Assembly: GCA_047967505.1 (NCBI GenBank)
Contig: CM106538.1
Strand: one strand, 5' to 3'
Length of the DNA: 64,000 nucleotides
DNA from: Dipteris shenzhenensis
Taxonomy: Eukaryota; Polypodiophyta; Polypodiopsida; Gleicheniales
Shown in pieces: positions 1 through 8,195 of the stretch; position 1 is the stretch's first letter; each line of letters begins with the position of its first letter. The notes beneath the pieces were generated by a model, which made no database searches, was not told the DNA's origin, and saw nothing but the letters and a program-made list of their open reading frames with translations. The position numbers were made by a program, and so were the translations under genes.

Positions 1-203
1 ACTCCTTATTTAAGACCGAGTCTAGCTATTAGTCACTAGTTTTAGACTTGGAGCTTACATGTTTTGTATCTCTGATTCTAGTCTAGCATAGTACTCAACA
101 AAGGGCCCTTTGCCTCAACCCCTTGTGGCTTGTATGAGCATGTGTCAATTTTAGTTTTGTTGTTTGTCTCATAGGCCCGCGAGGCCTTTTGAAGACGTTA
201 ATA

Positions 204-248
<45 letters not shown>

Positions 249-358
249 CGCACGCGCATGTGCGTGCATGTCCCCCCCATGGGATCCCCAACTGGTTCCC
301 ATAGGTAGGGTCCCCTCCCTCAAGCATGCCTTTCTTCATCCCAACTTTGGGTTGCGCC
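1..358. other. Unassigned sequence before first Copia LTR
   Basis: I see no gene here. The stretch holds a CT microsatellite (206-245) followed by an alternating purine-pyrimidine tract (about 246-270). The short reading frames across the microsatellite are low-complexity artefacts. Confidence 0.6.
206..245. repeat. (CT)n microsatellite
   Basis: An uninterrupted run of about 20 CT units. It is followed at once by an alternating GTGCGCACGCGCATGTGCG tract, the kind of purine-pyrimidine alternation that can adopt Z-DNA. Confidence 0.95.
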
Positions 359-974
359 TGTTAGATATCAATGCTCCACTCTCGTGTAACTACGCGGGAA
401 CCAGCTAACTCTACTTGTGAGCCCCCCATATGAGGAGAAGGCATTTGAGTAGCTCGGTTATCCGGTAGGTCCTGGTTTGGACATCAGATGGGGGCCATGT
501 GTGGCCTGATGGCTGGACGGCTTCAGATAGAGTTGGCACACTGCCAACTAGGCTACATGCAAGTGCGGGAAGGCATCCCTTGACTGACCGCACTGAGGGT
601 AGACGGAGCATTTCTCGGGGCAGCCCACTCTCGGGTTGCGAGGCCCGTTTGGAGCCTCAGATGATCCCGGATGGCTCTGGGCCAAACGGAGACCGTAGGC
701 TAGTTGCTCTGTTTTGCGCACCGGTTCTATCGTATGGTCGGTGGCCTATTTCGGGACCGACCCCCCAGTCGACCGTTTTGGGCGGACTGGGTCGGTCACC
801 CAATTGAGCCTAACCGACTACGACTGGTGGCTATATAAGAGCAAGCCCGTGAAGCCCATTTCATCACTGGCTATAGTAACCTTGATTCCTTAGCATTCAG
901 CCTTCGTCTTCTACTGTTTCCAGCACGCCATCGGAGCTTCTTTCACAGGAGTGCACGGTTGGGAAGCAGCGCCA
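359..974 (+). repeat. Copia 5' LTR
   Basis: Begins TGTTAGATATC, the same start as the downstream copy at 1561, and contains a TATA box near 831. The end is placed at the CA at 973-974, because a degenerate initiator-Met-type primer site (TTGTATCAGTTC, about 979-990) follows after four bases. The end is uncertain since the 3' LTR is truncated before this point. The two copies differ by small changes, such as a 3-base TAC present only in the 5' copy. Confidence 0.7.
831..839 (+). promoter_or_regulatory. TATA box of Copia LTR
   Basis: CTATATAAGAG lies about two thirds of the way through the 5' LTR, the usual place for the U3 promoter. The truncated 3' LTR lacks this part. Confidence 0.6.
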
Positions 975-1051
975 TCTATTGTATCAGTTCTACAATAATC
1001 AAAATTTTGATTCTCCATACTATCTTGTTTTCTCTCTTATGTACGAGATCC

Positions 1052-1530
1052 TGTTATCTGTTGCGGATTCTGTGACTCGGATTGGGCAAGAGACGTGGAC
1101 AGCAGGAGATCAGTGACAGGGTACTGTTTCTTACTTGGATCTGGAGTTGTGTCATGGGTCAGCAAGAAGCAACCCACAGTTGCTCTTTCTTCTACCGAGG
1201 CCGAGTACAAATCTGCATGCTTTGCTTCTTGCGAGGCAGTGTGGTTGAGGAGGATTTTGGGGGACATGGGTGCAATGCAGAACAAGCCTATACAGTTATC
1301 ATGTGACAATCAGAGTTGCATGGCAATTGCAAAGAACCTAGTGTTCCACGCTCGCACAAAACACATTGAGATTCAATATCAGTTTGTACGCGAGCTCATC
1401 ATGGATGGAGAGGTCGACTTGGTTTTACTATCCGACTATAGAGAATGCTGCGGACATCTTTACGAAGGCTCTTGGAAGAGACTTGCTGGAGAGGCATCTT
1501 CATCGACTTGGCATTGGGCCGAAAAAGTAA
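1052..1530 (+). pseudogene. Copia polyprotein, RNase H end only
   Basis: This is the last domain of a Ty1/Copia pol polyprotein, the RNase H that removes the RNA strand during reverse transcription. Recognisable motifs in order are [48 protein letters not shown] and [16 protein letters not shown]. Near 1428 the frame shifts by one base. The typical C-terminal stretch ([12 protein letters not shown], then [13 protein letters not shown]) continues in another frame to a TAA at 1528-1530. Upstream pol domains are absent, so the coding remnant joins the leader directly. The polypurine tract and 3' LTR follow. Confidence 0.85.
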
Positions 1531-1560
1531 GTTCACTTGCGGGTGGACATTGAGGGGGGG

Positions 1561-1928
1561 TGTTAGATATCAATGCTCCACTCTCGTGTAACGCGGGAAC
1601 CAGCTAACTCTACTTGTAAGCCCCCCATATGAGAAGAAGGCATTTGAGTAGCTCGGTTATCCGGTAGGTCCTGGTTTGGACACCAGAGGGGGGCCATGAG
1701 TGGCCTGATGGCTGGACGGCTTCAGATAGAGTTGGCACACTGCCAACTAGGCTACATGCAAGTGCGGGAAGGCATCCCTTGACTGACCGCACTGAGGGTA
1801 GACGGAGCATTTCCCGGGGCAGCCCACTCTCGGGTTGCGAGGCTTTTTGGAGCCTCAGATGAACCCGGATGGCTCTGGGCGGAACGGAGACCGTAGGCTA
1901 GTTGCTCTGTTTTGCGCACCGGTTCTAT
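1561..1928 (+). repeat. Copia 3' LTR, truncated
   Basis: A direct repeat of the 5' LTR beginning TGTTAGATAT immediately after a G-rich polypurine tract. Matching ends abruptly after GGTTCTATC, so the 3' half, including the TATA region, is lost. Confidence 0.85.
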
Positions 1929-2760
1929 CTGCAAGAGTTCAATTCAGTGCTCACCCTCTCCAATTCCTTCATCTATAGGTGAATCAGCTCTATGTATCTC
2001 GAGAGGCCTCTCAATGCTAGACCAAATCCTAATATGGGGGTTATTTGATGCATATGCTACACACATAGCGTTGACCTCTATTGCTTGTTGAGATGTCTTC
2101 ACCTGTGTGATCATTTTTCTTTTGTTTGAGGGAGCCCTAGCCAACCAAGTTGCCACAAACAGGGTGGAAGAACTTCCAGTTGAGCCAAGCCACCACCCAC
2201 CATAGGAGACCTAAGAAGAAAGCCCCTTACTCTCTCCCCTACTTTAACCCCCCCCCCCCCTTTCTTTCCCCCTTTCAAAATCCCCCCTAAAAATATAAAT
2301 AAATAATAAAATAATAAAATAATAAATAACTTAATATATAAATAAAAATTAAAAAATAAAAAATCATTACTTAGGATTATGAGCACCCAAAAATAGCGAC
2401 ATACCTTGTTTTATTGGTTTGTCTTTTGCACACATGGGGGCTATACAAATTTTGGTTTGTAGGATGACAATAAATGCTAAAGAGGGAGGGATCATGAGGG
2501 CATTGTTAGAGACTTTTAAGAAGCTTCCTCCCTCCGCAAAAGAGTTGTGGGATTTGAGCACCAAGGTAAAAGAGGTCTCCCTAGGAGCAAAGGGTCTAAG
2601 AAAGGGGGAATAGTTGTGGGGTGCCTTTGATATGTGACACAGGCGACCAAACATAGTTCTTACCTACCTCGCTCAGTCTACCTTTCGTCCTTTAGGGAAA
2701 GTGAGATGCAATAGGTAAAGGGATTCATGGATGCTGCCTTGGGAGCTCCTCTAGCCAAAA
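1929..2760. other. Unassigned AT-rich sequence
   Basis: No gene is recognised. The stretch includes a poly-C tract (about 2250-2260) and an AAATAATAAAATAAT-type low-complexity region (2285-2365). A 64-codon open frame at 2419-2613 has no motif I can name. Confidence 0.5.
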
Positions 2761-3060
2761 CCAGAGGGGCACCTCACAAACCATGAATCCGCCATGACAT
2801 TCACTACTAGCTCAAGGAGAAACTAAAGCAAAAGTGAGAAGATTGGGAAAGAGAGAAGGGTAGAATAGAAGATAGAATGAGAAAGTGAAAGGGCTTGAAT
2901 GGCTTGAAAACTAGAGGGGCACCTCACAAACCATGAATCCGCCATGACATTCGCTACTAGCTCAAGGAGAAACTAAAGCAAAAGCGAGAAGATTGGGAAA
3001 GAGAGAAGGGTAGAATAGAAGATAGAATGAGAAAGTGAAAGGGCTTGAATGGCTTGAAAA
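2761..3060. repeat. Tandem duplication, 2 x 150 bp
   Basis: Positions 2761-2910 and 2911-3060 are direct copies, each from a C(C/T)AGAGGGGCACC start to GGCTTGAAAA. I count three substitutions and no indel. The near identity points to a recent duplication. Confidence 0.95.
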
Positions 3061-4388
3061 GGCAAGAGAGAGGAAGGGGCTGGTGGGAAAAGAATGGAAA
3101 AAGAGGAAGAATGGCTGAGAAGAGAGTTGCCAAAGTAGTGAGGCTGCCTATATAGGCAGAAAGGGACTATGAAGGACTCGAAACAAGGGAGAGGAACCAA
3201 GGATGGCTTTGGAATGGCTGTGAGCAAGCTTGGGCAGAAAAGAGCCCATTTCCTTTGCAAACTGCCAGCTCCTAGATTGAAGAGGCAGAATGGGGGCTCA
3301 GCCTTTGGCACATCCTCAGCTGAAGTCACCATGTGTGGATGGAAATATGATAGCATCCTCCTGGAAATCTAGGATATGTGCCTACCTATCCCTAGTTTTG
3401 GCATTGAACCTCCCTGTGAGTAGGACCTCCCGCAGCTGTAGGTATCTCTCGATGTCTTCAAAAAGTGCGAAAAAGGAGAAACATGTCTTCTCTTAGAGGC
3501 AATCTTGGCATTATCTGAGATCTGTGGTGGAAAGTAGCATGGCGTAATGTATGCATTTGTGAATGTGGGCCTCGATAATAGTCGCCCTCTCTAGGATTTT
3601 GTGGATCGTGGTGTATAATATGAGATCTTTCCCCTGGAAAGTCTCAATAAAGCTGCTTAGTTAGGGCCATGGGGTCCCATTGCTTTCTCAAAAAGCGAAG
3701 TCCAATGCACTAGTGGTCCCATAGGCTGTGTACCTGAAGGGACCCCATTCGTTATTAATGAAGAACTCACACCGATCAAATAAAGCAACAGAAAGAAGGC
3801 ATCAAGACAAATGGAGGCAAGGGAAAAGGGAAAATGGGCCATATATAGGATCAGGGACCGTAGAGTCATTATCTAAGAATGGCGACACCCACCCCATCCC
3901 AAATAGGGCCTTGAAGTAGAAATCAAAAGTAGCTGGGGTTTGTGATCTCCATGTTATGTTAGATTGAGATTTGGTTGTCCACTGTGTCTATGAATGAATG
4001 AATACATCTCATGCCTACCATATCCAGTGTATCCATGAATGGATGCAATGATCTAGGTGTACCCACTGTATCCATCCATGAATGACCACATCTGATGCTG
4101 AACCACTGTTTTTTTGATTTCCACCGCCCATACCCCCTCGCTTCTCCACCTCCTTTCCTCCGTACCCTTGCTTCTTCCCCTCACCCCCGCCCCTGCTAAG
4201 CTTGTTGTGTAGGTAGCAGTCCATTCATGATTCAACAGGCTATTCCCCTCATTCTTCTATGCAAGACCGAGTAAGGCTTGGCTTGATGCCTTCCATTGAT
4301 ATCAAAGTCAGATGTGATACATGTTTTGAGTGGAAGAGAGTTTATTTGATGATGAGGTTTGGCTCTGAGAATTTTGTTGATGTGCTGA
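3061..4388. other. Unassigned sequence
   Basis: No gene is recognised. Around 3980-4090 there are loosely repeated CACTGTATCCATGAATGAAT-like words, and 4110-4200 is pyrimidine-rich. Open frames here are short and unlike any family I know. Confidence 0.4.
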
Positions 4389-4559
4389 ATGAGGCCCAAT
4401 GCTAAGATCATGGGTGAAGTGGCTAACTCTATCAGCTTAACCATCATGGAGTTAATTGGTGAGAACTTTCATCCTTCGAAGTTAAACATTCAGATGCATA
4501 TGATGGAGGCGTCCATTAAGACAATTGTCATTGGAGAGAAGATAGTAGAGAAGATGGAG
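4389..4559 (+). pseudogene. Copia gag-like gene, 5' part, split by LINE
   Basis: The frame reads ELIGENFHPSKLNIQMHM, which resembles the start of the UBN2-type gag of plant Copia elements (a GENF motif followed by W/K-L-K-M). It stops being gag-like exactly where the LINE begins. Gag-like coding resumes after the LINE at 11888, so this is one gag gene cut in two. No intact Copia pol or LTR was found nearby. Confidence 0.6.
4545..4559 (+). repeat. LINE target-site duplication, left copy
   Basis: GTAGAGAAGATGGAG, identical to 11873-11887. The preceding A could belong to either the duplication or the poly(A) tail. Confidence 0.9.
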
Positions 4560-4659
4560 TTTCTGACATTTGTGGCATTACTCTTCAATGCAAGCCGTTC
4601 TCCATATTTTGCAGAGGGGTGATCAGAGAGATTAAGGCTTTATCGCATCGCTCCTGCGA

Positions 4660-5270
4660 GCTTCCCCTCCCCCCCTCGCCGTTAGCCCCTACCTCCCCTT
4701 CGCTCCCCCCCCCCCTCGCCGCGTCCACCTCCACCCCTCCCGCCCGCCCTCGACCCCCGTCCCCTCTCCTCCCCCCCCGCCGGCACCCCGCTACCCCTCG
4801 CCTCACCTCCGCCCCTCGCTCCATCCCGCCCCTCGCCTCACCTCCGCCCCTCGCCTCACCTCCGCCCCTCGCTCCATCCCGCCCCCTCGCTCCATCCCCG
4901 TCCCCTACCTCCGCTCCATCCCGCCCCCTCGCTCCAACCGCCCCTCGCCCCCGCTCCAACCCCCCCCCCCTCGCCGCCGCTCCAGCCGCCCCCTCCGCTC
5001 CATCTCGCCTCGCCCGCCTCCGCTCTAGCCCGCCTCGCCTCGCCTCGCCCGCCTCCGCTCCATCCCGCCTCGCCTCGCCCCCTCCGCTCCATCCCGCCTC
5101 GCCTCGCCTCGCCCGCCTCCGCTCCATCCCGCCTCGCCTCGCCCGCCTCCGCTCCATCCTCGCCTCGCCGCCGCTCCAGCCGCCCCCTCCGCTCCAGCCG
5201 CCCCCTCCGCTCCATCCCGCCTCGCCGCCTCACCCCCAGGCTCCACCGCCGCTTCATCTCTTCTTGGGTG
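4660..5270 (+). repeat. C-rich tandem-repeat 5' leader of LINE
   Basis: Almost pure pyrimidine sequence with degenerate tandem units of the form CGCCTCGCCCGCCTCCGCTC and CCATC. It occupies the 5' UTR position of the LINE. Similar C-rich blocks occur at 20538-20900 (before a decayed related LINE) and at 63700-63950. Long arginine/glycine/alanine reading frames on the opposite strand are by-products of composition. Confidence 0.8.
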
Positions 5271-5316
5271 GCAGCCTGTTTTTCTTCATCGGAAGCTTGC
5301 AGTTAGTCTTGGCGGT

Positions 5317-7356
5317 ATGGCGGCCCCCAGCCCGGATCCGGAGGCCCAGTCGGACCCTCCCTCTCCAGATGCCTACCGCGTTATCCTGACAGAGCAACAA
5401 TCATCTCGTGTTCAGGAGGTAGCCAGTGACTTTGCTCGTACCTCTGTTTACGGTAGAGTCATTGGACACTCCCCCTCCAGGTCTACCATCAGGGACTGGC
5501 TCCAGTCCACTCTCTTGCTAGAGGATGGCCATATCGAGGAGGTGGCCCTTATGGGAAGGGGCATCTTCTGGCTCAAACTCTCCAGTGAGAAAGCTGCGAG
5601 CAGTCTGATTGCCGGTTCCCCCACATCGGTGGATGGGAAGATCATCATGATAGTCCCGTGGTACCGTGGTTTCAGCGCAGCGGATTTCGACACTCGGTTC
5701 CGTATACCTCGCCACCCAGTGACACTCGTTTTTCCAGGGCTTGCTACTGAGCTGCGGCCGATTGTCAGGGACTTGGGCTCCCATTTTGGCTGGGTTATGC
5801 ACGACACCTTTGCCGACGCTGTGACCACGGCAGGAGCTCCCCGAGTCCGTGTGGCTGTGGCGGATCCTGCGACTCTCCCTACAGTGATCGAGATCGTTAC
5901 AGGTGCCGGCAGTATCACCCAGAGCATGATAGTCACCGGTCAGCCAGGTCAGTGCCTGCGGTGCCATGGCTTTGGGCACTTGGCGGCTGCTTGTCCACGC
6001 TTTGCCAGCTCGTCTCGACCCTTCCCGCCCCCGCCCCCTCCTCCCCCACCTCCCCCCCCCGGACAGCCACGTCAGGAGGAGCCGAGGCAGTCGGAGCCTG
6101 GGCCAGAGGTAGTGGGCGGTTGGACCGAGATTCGAAGGAAAAGAGGAAAGAATAAGAAGATTTCGGATAAAGGCAAGGAGGCAGAGGTCACCATTCCTGC
6201 AGCAGCACTCCACAGGCCTGACAGGCAGATGCCCCAGGGACCTGGGAGAGCCTCTTCTTCGACGGCAGCCCGCCCTCCACAGCCTCAGATCCTCCTCTCT
6301 CCCACCCCCCCGCCTTCTCCCCGGTTTCCCCAGTTTCCCCCCCCTTCGCCCGCCCCGCAGTTTCAGCCCCCGCCTCCTTTTCCTCAGTCCCCTCCCCCTC
6401 CCCCTCCCTCTCAGCCCCAGTTCCAGATGCATCCCCATCCCCCTCCTCCCCCTGCTCCCCTCGCCCCTCCTACAGAGTTAGTTGCACCGTCACCTTCCCA
6501 GCCGAGTGCAGCCTCCGCTCCACCTCCTCCACCTTCCCCGCCAGTCGCCTCCGTGGAGCCCGAGTCGCCTATCCCGCAGCCTCCTCCCCCTCCTCCCCCG
6601 CTTGCAGGACACCCGGTGTCTGTACCACCAGTGGAGCAGGTTTCCCTTCCCGCCAGCCCCTCAGTGGCAGACTCAGCTGGGTCTCAGCTCCAGGAGAGAG
6701 AGCTCCCTCGAGACTTTTACAGATCTGGCCCCTGGGACTACCTGGATGTGGCCGACCTTGGGACCTTCCCGGCTTGTCTCGACATTAGTATCTTCATGCT
6801 CCGCAAAGGGGCGGATGGGAGGATTGGTGCCTTGGCTCCCAGGGATGGCCCTAGCTTCGCCTTCACGTTCCTCAGCGATGGCACCGAGACCTGGACAGAC
6901 GACTCGGTGTGGGAGGCTCTCAGAGAGCAGACACACGCCCAGATTTGCTCCTGGATAGGCCCGTCCGGTGGGCAGCTCCTCGAGACTCAGTGGTCCGAGG
7001 GCGATGTGCGCTTGCGGTGGCGTTGCGCTGCCAAACGTTTCCGATTGATCGTGATCCTCAGACCCCCCCTGGCATGGCCTCTTCCCCAGGATGTCAGAGC
7101 TTGGTCCCAACAGAAACTCCGAACCTTCTACGGGATGACTGCTTCAGAGATCTCGAGCTGGCTCGAGAAAGCATTTGTTCATGGCACTAGAGGCCTCTCG
7201 CCTTTGCTGAAGGTGTTGAAGAACGGGCAGGACGACCCCGTCTCCCCCTCCAAACCTTCTCACAAGCGGCAGCGCCTCCACTCCGATCTGTCTGATTCTT
7301 CTTCGACTTCTTCTGCGAGCAGACAGCTGTTCGCAGCCCCCCATCCCTCTCCATGA
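5317..7356 (+). CDS. LINE ORF1 protein (DUF4283-like, zinc knuckle)
   Basis: A 679-residue ORF1, the RNA-binding protein that packages LINE RNA with ORF2 protein. Residues about 20-200 look like the DUF4283 fold common in plant LINE ORF1 proteins. A CCHC knuckle follows at about residue 213 (CLRCHGFGHLAAACP, CX2CX4HX4C). After it come a polyproline run, a basic stretch (RRKRGKNKK) and a long proline-rich linker (about 325-460). The start is the ATG in GGTATGG, the first ATG after the C-rich leader. The frame is uninterrupted. Its TGA overlaps the ORF2 ATG as ATGA, which suggests ORF2 is translated by termination and reinitiation. Confidence 0.88.
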   Translation: MAAPSPDPEAQSDPPSPDAYRVILTEQQSSRVQEVASDFARTSVYGRVIGHSPSRSTIRDWLQSTLLLEDGHIEEVALMGRGIFWLKLSSEKAASSLIAGSPTSVDGKIIMIVPWYRGFSAADFDTRFRIPRHPVTLVFPGLATELRPIVRDLGSHFGWVMHDTFADAVTTAGAPRVRVAVADPATLPTVIEIVTGAGSITQSMIVTGQPGQCLRCHGFGHLAAACPRFASSSRPFPPPPPPPPPPPPGQPRQEEPRQSEPGPEVVGGWTEIRRKRGKNKKISDKGKEAEVTIPAAALHRPDRQMPQGPGRASSSTAARPPQPQILLSPTPPPSPRFPQFPPPSPAPQFQPPPPFPQSPPPPPPSQPQFQMHPHPPPPPAPLAPPTELVAPSPSQPSAASAPPPPPSPPVASVEPESPIPQPPPPPPPLAGHPVSVPPVEQVSLPASPSVADSAGSQLQERELPRDFYRSGPWDYLDVADLGTFPACLDISIFMLRKGADGRIGALAPRDGPSFAFTFLSDGTETWTDDSVWEALREQTHAQICSWIGPSGGQLLETQWSEGDVRLRWRCAAKRFRLIVILRPPLAWPLPQDVRAWSQQKLRTFYGMTASEISSWLEKAFVHGTRGLSPLLKVLKNGQDDPVSPSKPSHKRQRLHSDLSDSSSTSSASRQLFAAPHPSP

Positions 7357-8195
7357 GCCTACACCTCGTATCCTGGAATGTGAACGGGTTTCACTCTTCG
7401 AGTACCCGTGGTCCCAGGAAGCTCATTTTGCGTCAGGAACTTCAGCCTGCAGTGATTGGTCGATTGGATGTACTGCTGCTCCAGGAGCACAAGCTTTCTG
7501 CGGCTCATGCCCGTAGCTGCGGGAAGGTTCTCCCTGGACGCTCCTACACTTATTGGGAGCCTTCGATCGGCGCACAGGGGAGGAGCGGGGGGGTCTGTAC
7601 CTCCGTGTGCGAGCAGTTAGCTCAGTCAGTTTTCGGTCACGGCACGTTGATCCCAGGCCGAGCCCTTTGGGTAGGCCTGAATTTGGAGGGATCCAAGATA
7701 GGAATCCTCAACATTTATGCTCCCACAGACCTCAGATGCAGAGCCACCTTCTGGAGGACACTTACAGGGATTCTTCCAGACATGGATTCCTGGATTGTTG
7801 GAGGAGACTTCAACAACCTGGAGACCTTGGAGGACCAGCAGGGTAGAGATCCGGAGTTCACAGGTATGGCTCAGGCAGAGCAGTCAGCTTGGGACTCTTT
7901 CATCTTCGCGACAGGAGGGAGGGACAGTTGGAGAGACCCGTCCTTCCGGCGTTGGCACGGGAGCCTGGACTTCTCTTGGGGCTTCTGCAGGGAAGGAGGC
8001 AGACTCCTGGAGCGGCTTGATAGGTTTTATGTCAGCGATTGGGCCATCAGCAGAGGTGGCCAGGCGGGCATTGTTCCAGGGACGACACTATCCGACCATG
8101 CGCCTGTGCTCCTCATTAGATTCGGCAGCCCAGACTCTCCCCCCCCGATCATGCAGGATTCCCGATTCCATCTTCTCGAGGGCGGACGTCCGTAG
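7353..8195 (+). pseudogene. LINE ORF2, endonuclease part (before frameshift)
   Basis: The N-terminal apurinic-type endonuclease of ORF2, which nicks target DNA to prime reverse transcription. Expected motifs are all present: SWNVNGF, LLQEHKL (catalytic Glu), LNIYAPT, GGDFNN (Asp/Asn), LDRFYVSD and a final SDHAPV. The ATG lies inside the ORF1 stop (ATGA). The frame runs to TAG at 8193-8195, but homology to the next part of ORF2 leaves this frame at about 8165-8190. The EN and RT parts are therefore separated by a net one-base shift. A run of eight C (8139-8146) lies just upstream. Confidence 0.85.

Larger units (their letters stand above)
359..1928 (+). mobile_element. Internally deleted Ty1/Copia retrotransposon
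   Basis: Two direct copies of a sequence starting TGTTAGATATCAATGCTCC lie at 359 and 1561. They flank only the RNase H end of a Copia polyprotein. A purine-rich tract (about 1549-1560) sits directly before the second copy, as a polypurine tract should. Nearly all of gag, protease, integrase and reverse transcriptase is missing, and the 3' LTR stops matching the 5' copy at about 1928. The element is therefore a deletion derivative that cannot move alone. Confidence 0.85.

Noticed and set aside
2419-2613. 64-codon plus-strand frame
   Set aside because: No motif, no neighbours that support it, length expected by chance.
4585-5257. Long minus-strand open frames rich in Arg, Gly, Ala (up to 190 codons)
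   Set aside because: They arise from the C-rich leader repeat read backwards; no start context, domain or non-repetitive content.
5518-6438. 306-codon minus-strand frame inside LINE ORF1
   Set aside because: Shadow of the GC-rich ORF1 on the other strand; Arg/Gly-rich with no domain.
7717-8170. Using the 1341-codon frame start at 7717 as the ORF2 start
   Set aside because: Between 7717 and about 8170 the endonuclease motifs lie in the other frame, so this part of the long frame is only open by chance.
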